Shown here piece after piece: positions 13,424 to 23,392 of a DNA stretch of 64,000 nucleotides; within the stretch, counting starts at the first letter, position 1; each line of letters opens with the position of its first letter. The DNA comes from Platynereis dumerilii. Lineage: Eukaryota; Annelida; Polychaeta; Phyllodocida; Nereididae. The translations under genes and the position numbers were made by a program. Below the pieces are notes generated by a model. The model saw only the letters and a program-made list of their open reading frames with translations, was not told the origin of the DNA and searched no databases. The stretch spans positions 99,729,538-99,793,537 of the forward strand of contig JAPTHN010000003.1 in assembly GCA_026936325.1 (NCBI GenBank). Direction: 5' to 3'.

Positions 13424-16400
13424 CTATATATTTGAGGATTGACATATAAAGCAATTTTGTATGGAACATTGTTCCTGGTATTGATGGATCAGTGAATTTT
13501 TGATATACAAGGAGAAGCCAAACTCACTATGAGTTGTGACTTTTTCCAGAATGGAATTTGAAGTATTATTTAATAACTTGGGTAGCTGGTATCTGACACT
13601 ATTTTCGGCATAGGCATGATATAGACGAGGTAATCTAAAATTCTTATTTCGTGTATTGTATGGATAATCATTCTGTGGTTTTATTAAGATATTTGTCACT
13701 AAAAAATATTTGGGAATTTGATTATTTATTAATCTATAAAAAAACTTATACAATTTTACTTTCAAAATATCATGAACAGTAAGCAAACGCAACTTTTTGA
13801 ATAAGGGCTGTGTGTGGGCATTATATCTACTATTGGCTACAGCTCGAATTGCCCTTTTCTGTAATTTAAATATGGAATTTGCTTTGTAGCCCCAGCATAG
13901 AATTCCATAATTCAGATGACAATTTATAAGGGAACAATATATAGTTTTCAATGTGTCCCGGGGAAGGAATTTCTTCAATCTATTCAATATACAAGTACAC
14001 TTAGCTATTTTTTTGCTTATGTTATCAACGTGATCATTCCACTTGAGATGCTCATTAATAGTTATACCTAGAAAATTAAAGGTACCAATATATTCCAGGA
14101 TTTTATCATCAATAAATAAAGCTGGGCGATTGATAACTTTACCCGGTGTGTGGAAAATCATACATTTTGTTTTATCTACATTCAAAGATAGCTTATTAAC
14201 TTTAAGCCAAGACAGTACATTTGCTAATTCAGTATTCAAAATCTGAACATTGTCTTGAGAGGAATCAAGAGAAACAAATAAAGTGGTATCGTCTGCATAA
14301 ACAATAAATTTGAAAAAACTGCTTGATCTGAAAACATCATTTACATAGATGAGGAACAGCAATGGACCCAAGATTGAACCCTGTGGGACACCAGTAGAAA
14401 TATTTAAATGAGAGGAGGAAAAGTTTTGATATTCGACATATTGCATGCGATTACTGAGGTAACTGGACAGGAGGGCCCATGCGGTGCCACTGAAACCATA
14501 ATAATGAAGTTTTTCAAGGAGAATTTCATGATTAATAGTATCAAATGCTTTTGATAAATCCATAAAAACTGTTAGTGGTACATTTCCTGAATCCATTTCA
14601 TTCACAATACGATCAGTTAATTCTAAGGTAGCAAGTTCTGTAGAATGAAGTTCTCTGAAACCATATTGGCTAACATAGTAAAGATTTTTGCTTTTAAAGT
14701 AATCATGCATTTGAACAAAGAGAACCTTTTCAAATATTTTGGAAATGGTAGGTAACACAGATATAGGTCTGTAATTTTTTATATCTGATTCAGGACCCTT
14801 TTTATAAACCGGTGTTATTTTGGCTATTTTTAATTTGTCTGGAAATATTCCGGTATTAAGTGTCTGATTAATTATTATAAGTAGAGGTTCAATAATTGTA
14901 CCCTTGATTTTTTTCAGTAGGATTGAGGAAATATTATCACATCCAAAGCTGGTTTTAGATTTCATTTTGTTAATCATACCATCTAACTCATTAATTGAAA
15001 CTTTTCTAAACTGAAAAGTTGAGTTTATCGGAGGAAATAAATATTTTCTAAAATCAAGTGACGGGGGAAGTGCACTACCTGATGTCAAGGAAGAGGCTAC
15101 TTCAGTAAAAAATTTATTGAATGCATTAGCAATTGTTGCTTTGTCCGCCACATTTTTACCATTGATTTTAAATATTTCAACTACTTTGTGTTTATTTTTC
15201 GTTCGATTGACTATTTCTTTAATAGTTTTCCATGTGTTCTTTATGTCATTTTTGAACTGCTGGAACTGGCTGTGATAGTATAGTTTTTTAGCAGCACGGA
15301 TTGTCTTTTTCAAAATATTATTATAAGTGTTGAGATTGGTTTTAAATTGATTGTAAAGGGTTGACGATACTGGTGTTTTCTTTAATGTAAGATACAGTTT
15401 GTCACGGAAGGCAATTGAATTTAAAATTGCCTTGGTAATCCATTTTGTTTTTTTAAATTTGTGCTTATTAAATTTTAAAGTTCTCGTTGGCATATGCTTT
15501 TTCATTCCTTCTGAAAGAATTTTAGCCAGTATATTGTAATTTCTGTTTGGATCAGCTGTAGCCCCCCTGTCCAGTCGTTCTACTATGCCTTGAGAAGTAA
15601 GATATTTCTTAAATGCGTCAATCGCTTCGTCACTTTGGGTAGTTATAGTAACAAATTTCGGATGGGATTTAGGTAATGCAAAATAATCTAAACAGACAAA
15701 ATAAGGTTGATGATCGGAGATTTTGTGTGTTAACACGCCAGAGGTGGTCTGAGAAAAACTATGTGATATTTTACAGAAGAAATTATCTATCAGAGTGCCA
15801 GTATTTCTTGAAAAACGTGTTGGCACAGTTATTTTAGGTATAAAACCAGCACTAAGAATAGATTCAAAAAACTCATTTATAACATGCCTTTCATTTATTT
15901 TAAGCAAATCGATATTAAAATCACCAGTAAGAATTATTTCTCCATGCAAGTTAGATATAACAGAACTAAGCTCTTCAATAAAAGTGGCGTAATTTTCAAT
16001 GAGTTCACGAGGCGGGCGGTATATATTACCAAAAATTACATTTTTTTCTTTAATTTTAACTCGGACAAATTGTCCTTCCCAGGTTTTTGATGGACTGACG
16101 TTAATATTCAAAACTTGACAAGGAATTTCATCTCTGATATAGATGGCAAGTCCACCATGGGGTGTAACTGAATATGGTTGAGAAATCAAAGTATAATTAT
16201 CAATTTCAAACATGGAAATATTTCTTTCATAATTAAACCACGTTTCTTGCAAAAAGATTATTTCAAAGGTACTATTGTTTATGGATAGTCGTTCTAAAAA
16301 AACTTTTAGTTGATCTATCTTGGCACTCAAACTCTGAGTGTTGAGGCTCAAACATTTAAACACGTTCATTTTACTTCTCAAGACATCAAGTAACATATCA

Positions 16401-16528
16401 TTGTCCATATATGGAGAATGACTCAGTAATTGAGGTTCTTCTTCAGACATTTCATTTTCTACAACTGTAGAAAGTGTGTATGCTGACGACCCAGTAAGGT
16501 TACTCAAGATTTGTTGATCAAGAGACAT
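13424..16528 (-). CDS. LINE A ORF2: endonuclease-reverse transcriptase
   Basis: This 1034-residue protein starts at an ATG (16528) and is uninterrupted. Residues about 57-283 form an APE-type endonuclease: SLNTQSL, FLQETW (93-98), GNIYRPP (167-173), TGDFNID (201-207) and SDHQPYF (271-277). Residues about 565-830 form the reverse transcriptase: KNYRPISVL (584-592), FMDLSKAFD (655-663), GVPQGSILGP (713-722) and catalytic YADD (744-747). A thumb and C-terminal region follow, including FKLQKRAIRAV. The enzyme would nick target DNA and prime reverse transcription of the element RNA. Motifs fit the CR1/L2 (jockey-related) group; a closer clade needs a tree. All visible catalytic boxes are present, so the copy may be competent or very recently so. 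Confidence 0.95.
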   Translation of the reverse strand: MSLDQQILSNLTGSSAYTLSTVVENEMSEEEPQLLSHSPYMDNDMLLDVLRSKMNVFKCLSLNTQSLSAKIDQLKVFLERLSINNSTFEIIFLQETWFNYERNISMFEIDNYTLISQPYSVTPHGGLAIYIRDEIPCQVLNINVSPSKTWEGQFVRVKIKEKNVIFGNIYRPPRELIENYATFIEELSSVISNLHGEIILTGDFNIDLLKINERHVINEFFESILSAGFIPKITVPTRFSRNTGTLIDNFFCKISHSFSQTTSGVLTHKISDHQPYFVCLDYFALPKSHPKFVTITTQSDEAIDAFKKYLTSQGIVERLDRGATADPNRNYNILAKILSEGMKKHMPTRTLKFNKHKFKKTKWITKAILNSIAFRDKLYLTLKKTPVSSTLYNQFKTNLNTYNNILKKTIRAAKKLYYHSQFQQFKNDIKNTWKTIKEIVNRTKNKHKVVEIFKINGKNVADKATIANAFNKFFTEVASSLTSGSALPPSLDFRKYLFPPINSTFQFRKVSINELDGMINKMKSKTSFGCDNISSILLKKIKGTIIEPLLIIINQTLNTGIFPDKLKIAKITPVYKKGPESDIKNYRPISVLPTISKIFEKVLFVQMHDYFKSKNLYYVSQYGFRELHSTELATLELTDRIVNEMDSGNVPLTVFMDLSKAFDTINHEILLEKLHYYGFSGTAWALLSSYLSNRMQYVEYQNFSSSHLNISTGVPQGSILGPLLFLIYVNDVFRSSSFFKFIVYADDTTLFVSLDSSQDNVQILNTELANVLSWLKVNKLSLNVDKTKCMIFHTPGKVINRPALFIDDKILEYIGTFNFLGITINEHLKWNDHVDNISKKIAKCTCILNRLKKFLPRDTLKTIYCSLINCHLNYGILCWGYKANSIFKLQKRAIRAVANSRYNAHTQPLFKKLRLLTVHDILKVKLYKFFYRLINNQIPKYFLVTNILIKPQNDYPYNTRNKNFRLPRLYHAYAENSVRYQLPKLLNNTSNSILEKVTTHSEFGFSLYIKNSLIHQYQEQCSIQNCFICQSSNI

Positions 16529-18819
16529 ATTTAAATTAAAAAATAGAACTGCACCCAGTACATAATTAACCTGAACACACCAGGATCATAAATTAAAGTG
16601 GTTTCATAATATCCTCCAGAAGATAAATCAACTGCTGACCTTAGATGTATGATTATAAGACGATTGAAATAAAAAAGAATCATGTGAATCAGGGGTGAAG
16701 TATGATGCGATTCACACATTGGAAAAAAGATGACAATTGGTGTGAGTGCTCCAAAGTGTCATTTCAAATTACACTGCTTCAAATGGTTATTAGTATTCAT
16801 ATACGATAAGAAATCAGAGCAAAACAAAACAAGAAGAAAACAAATTCGACAAAATCATAATAATGTTTGTAGAAAACAGAAAGTCGATAAATCATTAGGT
16901 TAATTTATGTTATAAAGCAAGTAGTCTAGTAATGTCCCAATTATATGCATATCCTCCAACAGTTATGTAAAAGTATAAAAGAAATCAAAACAAAAGATTA
17001 TTCAAATCATTACAATCATACGTAGAAACAAACTGTTGCAGAATCAACAGGTCAACCTTGCAATGCAAGTAGTCTAGTAGTGTCCCGATTATATGTACAC
17101 GCTCCAAAAGTTATATACACAGTTCTGAGCTGTTGGTTATTCCAAGTGATCAATTGTCCATAAATCACACATCCGATTTTGTTCATGATAAGACATAATA
17201 TGTTACAGTTTCATTAACATCAGCTGTAAGTTATTTCATTGGAATAACATTGATAATTTATCAACATCCAATTTTTCACAATGCACATTATCATAAAGGA
17301 CGAATGTAGCATACCACCATCATCATCAAGTTATATCATCAGATCATCAATAAATATAACATAACACCATCATCATCAAGTTATATCATCAGATCAGCAT
17401 TAACTTTACTGTGATAACTCCTGTTTTTAGTCCACACAGCCCTAATTGAAACCTCATACTCATATCATCATCTCATCATACTCATATCACCATCTCATCA
17501 CCAATGACAAATAAAACAGTATCGTGCACTGCATAAATATTATATTTTCACATCATAAGACACAATGCAGTTTCATTAACAATTAATCATTCAGTGAATC
17601 ATCACATTATATAACATATCAGCATATTTACATGTATCATGAAATCACATCATATAGCTTAAGCATTTTACCCACTTTTTGTATTCGCGTAGTTTGTATT
17701 CGCGTATGTACATAAACACGAGAAGCGGTGCACCAAGCAAAAACAGACAGAATGCTCAATATGGAATTATTGACAAGACTGTCATGTTCAAAAATGTAAT
17801 CAATGTGACTACGTAAACATGAGAAAGAAAAATATGATATTGCACAGATGGTTTGCTCATAAGCACAAATTGTGGAATCATAATGTCACCAGAGATATCT
17901 AAAAAAGACTTAAGGTATATTCATAATATAAATTGAAAGACCTGTGGTAGCTATAGTTGTATTTACCTCAATTAGATAAGATTCACAAAGCATCATCATC
18001 GCTTTTTTAAACGCAGCTGCTTAAATACTTTGGCCATTTAGATTTTCTAAGACATGTTAGTTCATGTGACTTACACAAAAATTCTCATGCTCTCCTATAT
18101 TCCTCTTTTTTTATAGATTTGATGTTATTAAGTTTTTCCCTTTGTAATAATCTCATACTGAATTATGGAGAAAGAGACAAGATTAATATAACCACAGAAC
18201 ATTATGATGACATTCACCAGCACATTATAATGAAAATCACAGGACATGACAAGTCCTTTTTTATTACATCATAGAAGAGGAATTGAATATTAAGAAAAGT
18301 AATAAAGTCTGGAGATAATCCACATTTTCATTGCTGATAAGGGAATACCACACGCCACAATATACAATAGCTTTTCCATAAGCTTACTAGTTGATTATCA
18401 AACTTTAAATTCAGAAACTGCAGGGGTCAATCAGAGATAGAACAGTATTACAGGGTTAAAGTCCCAGGTTATTATTAAGGCATTAAACCATTAATAGAGA
18501 AGTCGATCACAGAATTGTTATTCCATCACACAGATATTACAGCAATAGTCCAACACACCCAATTTGCAACACATCCAAATTTGCAACATTGTGTTTTTCA
18601 TACTTGTGAGTCAAGAGTATACCATAAAGGTATAAAAAGCCAATGGTTAGTGTGATAACATATGTTCACAAGGACAGTTTTTTTTCCAACCTGATTAAAA
18701 ACAAATTCAAAATAGAGTTTGCCAGAGGATAAGGTAGTAGTCAGTGTCATCAATTAAAGTCTTTTTGATGCTGTTTTGCTGAACATTATCATGAATTAGA
18801 CAAGAGAACAGTCACTGAG
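16529..18819 (-). other. LINE A inter-ORF spacer (2.3 kb, non-coding)
   Basis: This is unusually long for a two-ORF LINE. It is AT-rich, with no frame over 62 codons. It holds two imperfect tandem units of roughly 145-175 bp (about 16800-17120) sharing AAGTAGTCTAGTA, TGTCCC and ATTATATG. A second tandem repeat of about 50 bp lies near 17315-17400 (CATCATCATCAAGTTATATC). A 16-base segment at 16737-16752 is the exact reverse complement of 21368-21383 in the 5' UTR. How ORF2 is translated so far downstream is not evident; an internal promoter, splicing or internal ribosome loading are possibilities. Confidence 0.75.
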
Positions 18820-20544
18820 CTAAAATGTCAAATGATCACGGACTTCTTCCAGTAAATGTCCCATATGATTTTGGCCTTGCCAGCCCCCATGGTTCAGAGC
18901 CAAAGAATTTGAGAGGGCAACCCCAGTTCCCCAAAATTTATCAGAGGACGTGGCTTCACCCAACCTGCGATTCCCTGTGTCAAGTAAAGCAGACTTGCAA
19001 GCATCGTCGCTGTTAAATTTCAACTCTAGACCCATTTTCATTATTGCAGGAGCCTTATTTTGCCAGATGGCCTCATCGATACCTTTGATCTGGTAAGACA
19101 GTGCTTTAGCTTGACCTGGAGATTTAGACATCAAGATCTTGCGGGCCGTAATCTCATCTTCGAAGAGAATTGCCTTTTTATACTGGAGGTACATTTCTGT
19201 CGAATGAAAGGTTTTACCACCTTCTGTTAAAGACACTTTGTAAAAATTCGACAAAGGGGACCTTTCCCCGAAGAATACAACGGCATCATCATTTTGCTTG
19301 CAGCAAGAAGTGACATGTTGAAGGTTGGCAGGCAGATTACCAAGATCTTCAGTGCCAAACATTTTACCATCGATGGAAATTTTGTCAAATTTTAAATAAG
19401 ATTTCATACCCAGCTTTTTTGCAGTCAGATGAACTGGAAGTAGCTCTTTTCGTTTCTTATACACAGAATCAGTAAAGTACTCGTCAATGAAAGTGTTAGT
19501 TCCTTTCAATTTGAACCTATTTTCAAACACTTTCTGTCTGTCTCCAAAATAATGAAACTGACATAGGATAGGCAGTGCAGTCTTTCCAGTGCCCAACCGG
19601 TAGCACTTTACAAACTTGATAGAGGCAGAATTTTCAATTCCCATAGATGTCATAATGTTTCGAACTCGTGTCTCACAGTTCTCATTTTCAATAAAGGGAA
19701 CACCCAAGAATAAAAGATAGTCTCTTCGCAAAGAATTATCCAGAACAGAGTTATTTTCTTTAATGGATTTCAATTCAAGACCCATCTTTGAGATTTCAGC
19801 TTTAGCCTGAGAAGCGTCATCTTCAGCTTGCTGCAGTCTGTTCTCAAGAAGATGTACTCTTTTCTCAAGACTGTCAATATCATTTGAATTTGAGTCCGCA
19901 GTCTTTAAGGCTTCATTAGCAACCCTGCGAGCATCTGTTATCTGCATTTGCATGGATTTCAAAGAATTAATCTCACCGCGTAAAGAGTCAAACTGTGAGT
20001 CCATTCTATCAACAAATTTCTGGAAAGCAGCATTTGAGATCGTGAGGTCACCATCAGCAGGATGCTTTTCAACAGTACCTGAAGAATTTGTAGGGGGAGG
20101 AATGGAATGCTCAGGGCCAGAAATTTGTAATTCAGCATTAGATGCAGGAATTTTCGTAGAGTCATCTAAACTTTTCGTAAGTTGCTCAGTTGCAGCATCC
20201 TGCATGACAGGTCCGACAGAATCGTGGAAATGTTCATGTTCATGGACAACAGATTTCTCTGAACCCACTGCGGACAACTTGTCCACAGAATCAACACCCA
20301 TGGACTGACCAGTAGGAAGTAAGAGATAGTCAAAATTAGTGCTCTGTAGATCAGAAGCAACTTCAGTAAATTTTGTAGACTCACTTGAGCTACCCTTTTG
20401 AAGATCTTCACCTTGCATATCAGAATCAACAAAATCATAAAAATTTTCAGACTCTTCTGAAGGAGATTTTACAGGAGCATTGTAACTTGCCATTATGTTA
20501 CTCTTTTTGCGTGTCGTCACAAATGAATCAGAGTGGGTTGACAT
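18820..20544 (-). CDS. LINE A ORF1: coiled coil, RRM-like RNA-binding region and C-terminal NADAR domain
   Basis: Read from the first ATG (20544, A at -3) this is 574 residues; the frame stays open upstream without an ATG. Residues 1-180 are acidic, Ser-rich and look disordered. A coiled coil spans about 181-268, with heptads such as LEKRVHLLENRLQQAE. Residues about 272-400 resemble the L1 ORF1 RRM plus C-terminal domain (DYLLFLGVP, VKCYRLG, LKGTNTFIDEYF). Residues 419-574 (18823-19290) are a NADAR/YbiA (DUF1768) domain: FFGERSPLSNFY, FHSTEMYLQYKKA, SPGQAKAL, W, LKF, LLDTGNRRLGEA, DKFWGTG and a terminal NHMGHLLEEVR. Known NADAR proteins are N-glycosidases or ADP-ribose hydrolases. ORF1 proteins coat LINE RNA; here the coat would carry an enzyme. 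The NADAR identification is strong; activity and role are inference. Confidence 0.9.
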   Translation of the reverse strand: MSTHSDSFVTTRKKSNIMASYNAPVKSPSEESENFYDFVDSDMQGEDLQKGSSSESTKFTEVASDLQSTNFDYLLLPTGQSMGVDSVDKLSAVGSEKSVVHEHEHFHDSVGPVMQDAATEQLTKSLDDSTKIPASNAELQISGPEHSIPPPTNSSGTVEKHPADGDLTISNAAFQKFVDRMDSQFDSLRGEINSLKSMQMQITDARRVANEALKTADSNSNDIDSLEKRVHLLENRLQQAEDDASQAKAEISKMGLELKSIKENNSVLDNSLRRDYLLFLGVPFIENENCETRVRNIMTSMGIENSASIKFVKCYRLGTGKTALPILCQFHYFGDRQKVFENRFKLKGTNTFIDEYFTDSVYKKRKELLPVHLTAKKLGMKSYLKFDKISIDGKMFGTEDLGNLPANLQHVTSCCKQNDDAVVFFGERSPLSNFYKVSLTEGGKTFHSTEMYLQYKKAILFEDEITARKILMSKSPGQAKALSYQIKGIDEAIWQNKAPAIMKMGLELKFNSDDACKSALLDTGNRRLGEATSSDKFWGTGVALSNSLALNHGGWQGQNHMGHLLEEVRDHLTF

Positions 20545-21416
20545 CGTTTTTATCGATAAGTTTCCAAATGGAAGAAGAATACTTTGGATTACAAACAACC
20601 AAAAAACGACTGGAGAAAATAAAGTGAAATTGTCCAACAAATCAGCTGATTTCTGTTTAGAATTTACAGTGCAACAAGATCAGTTTAGAAGAAAAACAAT
20701 CAAACTCTTGAAACATACAAACAGTAACAGAGATTCAACAGCTGAGTGAGCGCTCCACAAACACAAGGATTAGAGAAATAGACTGTCTACAATAAGCAGA
20801 GCAAATAGATTTAAGCCAGTCTAAAAATAGAAATAGAAGATTAGACCCAAGTATAATTCAAGAATTAAATATAGGCCTCAGCAAAATAACCAAAATATAT
20901 TACCCCAAAAAACTGCCAGGACGTGAAAATTCAGATCAGTGGTGACAGCAGCACAATTAAGTAAAAGTCCCAAAAAACGCAGCTGAGAAACTGCTGTAAT
21001 TATGACATGATTAGAAGAGATATATCAAAGGAATAAACGTAGTTTTCTCTACAAAATTAAAGAAATATCTCTTATAAACTAATAAATATAAGCCAAGAAC
21101 AGGGAATGGCAGGAATATTAGGAAGACAGGCTAGAAAGTAAGTTCAAATGATTTTAAATAGTATAAGTGACTGAGGCCAGCTATTCACGGCACAACCAAG
21201 CCAAGCAACCCAATACTGAATGGATAAAAAACGATTTTCACCCAGAAAAATGAAGCCACCTGTTCAAAAACTCAACGACATATCAATTGTTATGACATTA
21301 GACAACCATATTTGAATGCAAAACCAAACCTGAACCACTTGAACCACCATAAACCAGTTAAAAAGCAGGAGCACTCACACCAACGTGTCTCACTCAGCAG
21401 CCATCTTGAATCGTTC
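20545..21416 (-). promoter_or_regulatory. LINE A 5' UTR / presumed internal promoter
   Basis: An 870-base leader lies between the junction with the BEL LTR and the ORF1 ATG. The sense strand starts about GAACGATTCAAGATGGCTGC. AAGATGGC at roughly +10 to +17 matches the YY1 core and sits where human L1 carries its YY1 site. The same ATG opens a minimal upstream ORF (Met-Ala-Ala-Glu-stop). Promoter activity is inferred from position and motif only. Confidence 0.55.
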
Positions 21417-21967
21417 CATAAGCATGGAACTTACAAGGATGTGCAACAGCCTTAGCATGTACATACATCTGGGCACAGCCAGGAAATTGACCTTTTTACA
21501 AACTCATTATTCTAAAATACAATAGAAATACAATCTATTAGAACACAGTAGAAAGTGGATTGAAATTCACTATATAATAAACTATTTCTATAAAACTGTA
21601 TATCAAATCTATTTCTATAAATTTATGCAAGATTGGATTAAAATAATTAATTTAACATACCTTTGACATGTGTAGCTTTTAGATGGATTTCCCATCTTGA
21701 CAGTTCAAATGACTATTTCCAAGTGAATTTACAGCTCTATAATTTAGCATTAGGACTATGTTTCCTGATATAAAAAAACTGTGAATAACCTCGCCAGAAC
21801 ACAGAAACTAAGGATTCTACAGCTTATTTTGACAGTTATATTGAACTGTTGTTTGGCAAATTCTCACAATAGTACAGCAAATACAATCAATGATCAATGA
21901 CTGAAATATACAAAGTAAATTGAATTATAAAAAAAAAAATTATAAAAATTGTATTTTAAATTCAACA
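21417..21967 (-). repeat. BEL LTR (right; 5' LTR), second segment
   Basis: This continues the left LTR from CATAAGCATGG (equivalent to about 6850-7399) and ends in CAACA, followed by the ACCCC duplication at 21968-21972. Together with 12712-13084 it rebuilds one LTR around LINE A. Confidence 0.92.
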
Positions 21968-21972
21968 ACCCC
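21968..21972. repeat. Target-site duplication ACCCC (right) of BEL element
   Basis: Direct repeat of 6473-6477 flanking the outer ends of the element. Confidence 0.85.
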
Positions 21973-23329
21973 TCTGTTGGATTCTGTGCCCATGAAAATA
22001 ATCATCCCATTTCCTGCAATCGCCTAATGGGCCGACGGGAAGGAGATGCTCTCTTAATGTCTGCGAATAGTCTTTAGTTGTCCTCTTACTTTGACACATT
22101 AGGAAATTACTTGATTGTCAATGCTGATGATTGTTAACAAGAGTCACTTTCGTAACTAATCAAAGAGAACACTTCAAAATATCTGGGATTTTTTTTTTTT
22201 TTTAACAGCTACAGTCTTTGTGGCATAAAAGTTTGGTTTTCTTAAGAAATTGCGGCTTTCTTGGCAATGCAGAGCTCTGTATGGGGTACACTGTATTTCC
22301 GCAAACTCTTATAGGAATGATACGGCTGAGGACAAGCCAATAAACCAATCATTGTTTTTGATTAAGTATTATTTTTTATTGGAGTGAAGGTTGAGAGTGA
22401 CCAGTAGGCCTATACAATTGCGTGACTGTGTGTATCCAAAAAAAGTTATCAAGTACAATCTCAGTACATGTACTGTAAACCCAGGACTGCAAAAGCAGCT
22501 GTGTCATTTTTATAGCAATGAACATCAAAATTAATGGCCACTGTAATAAAAGATATGCATCTTATTCTACAGTATACATAGCCAACAGAGTGACAAACCT
22601 GCTTTATTCAATGTTGCTTTTCTGATGGATTCAGGTAAAAAAGCAAAGAATCACTTTGACAATAGAGATTCAAACAATTCATTTGAATGTGAATATTTGT
22701 TAATCAGCAGCTTGTTTTTTCTATGTTCATTGTGTGCATGATTAGGAAGATAGAACTTTTCTAATTCCTTTTCATGATAATTCCTGGAATTATGTGATGT
22801 GCCTCAGGTGTTCTATTGTTCTCTGGCTCAGAAGGCAATTTAGCACTGACACACTTTCAACTGCTGTAACTTGTGTGAGACAATGTGTGCAAATGCATAA
22901 ACCTGAATGGTTTGCATAGATAAATGTGTAGCTTGTTTCACGACAATTTACACACATTCTATCTCTTCATGTAGACTACATGTATACCACATTTGTTTTG
23001 GTATAATAATTATTATTCAGTGAATCTCGCAAGTGTAACCCACAGAGGGTTACTCATACCAAGGTAATGGACTGATAAGATTAATGAGATGCGAGACCAA
23101 ATGTCCACATATTAATTACTTGGCAGAATATGTCCAATTCACCATATAAATTAAATCATCCTTGTATGAAACCAGAAAGATGAGCTAAGTGGCCTCTTTT
23201 TTGTCAAATGTACACTGTACAGTGCATTGCAACCATCATGTTGAATAATGTAGAACACCAGTCGCAAGAATGCCCATGTGAAGATAACAAATAGGCATTT
23301 AGGCAGGCAGTCCAACAGACAGCTAGACA

Positions 23330-23392
23330 GATGGATAGATAAACAGACGGATAGATAGAGAGATAGATAGATAGATAAACTATACATAATTA
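23330..23392 (+). repeat. GATA/GACA microsatellite in copy B
   Basis: Imperfect GATA units. The same position in copies C (about 29440-29505) and D (about 36840-36932) also carries a GATA tract, of different length, so it is part of the duplicated unit. Confidence 0.85.

Larger units (their letters stand above)
13085..21416 (-). mobile_element. LINE A: apparently full-length CR1/L2-like LINE with NADAR-bearing ORF1
   Basis: This 8.3 kb non-LTR retrotransposon is inserted in the right BEL LTR. On the minus strand it has a 5' UTR (21416-20545), ORF1 (20544-18820), a 2.3 kb spacer, ORF2 (16528-13424) and a 3' UTR ending in a CTGT microsatellite tail (13085-13107). The left LTR gives the empty site AAAATACATAAGC: left flank ends AAAATACA and right flank starts CATAAGC. 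The target duplication is therefore at most 2 bp (CA), as expected for CR1-like elements. Both ORFs are open, and the 5' end carries an ordered leader rather than a random truncation. Confidence 0.9.
6478..21967 (-). mobile_element. Pao/BEL LTR retrotransposon, young, interrupted by LINE A
   Basis: A full-length-looking BEL element reads right to left and is flanked by a 5-bp ACCCC duplication. LTRs of about 920 bp begin TGTTGG and end CAACA. A purine-rich tract (GGTGGGGAG on the minus strand) adjoins the left, 3', LTR. Without the nested LINE the element is about 7.2 kb. By eye the two LTRs differ by about five substitutions plus homopolymer lengths over some 920 bp, so the insertion is recent. 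It is a fossil here: the right LTR is interrupted by LINE A and the coding part carries about one break. Confidence 0.93.
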
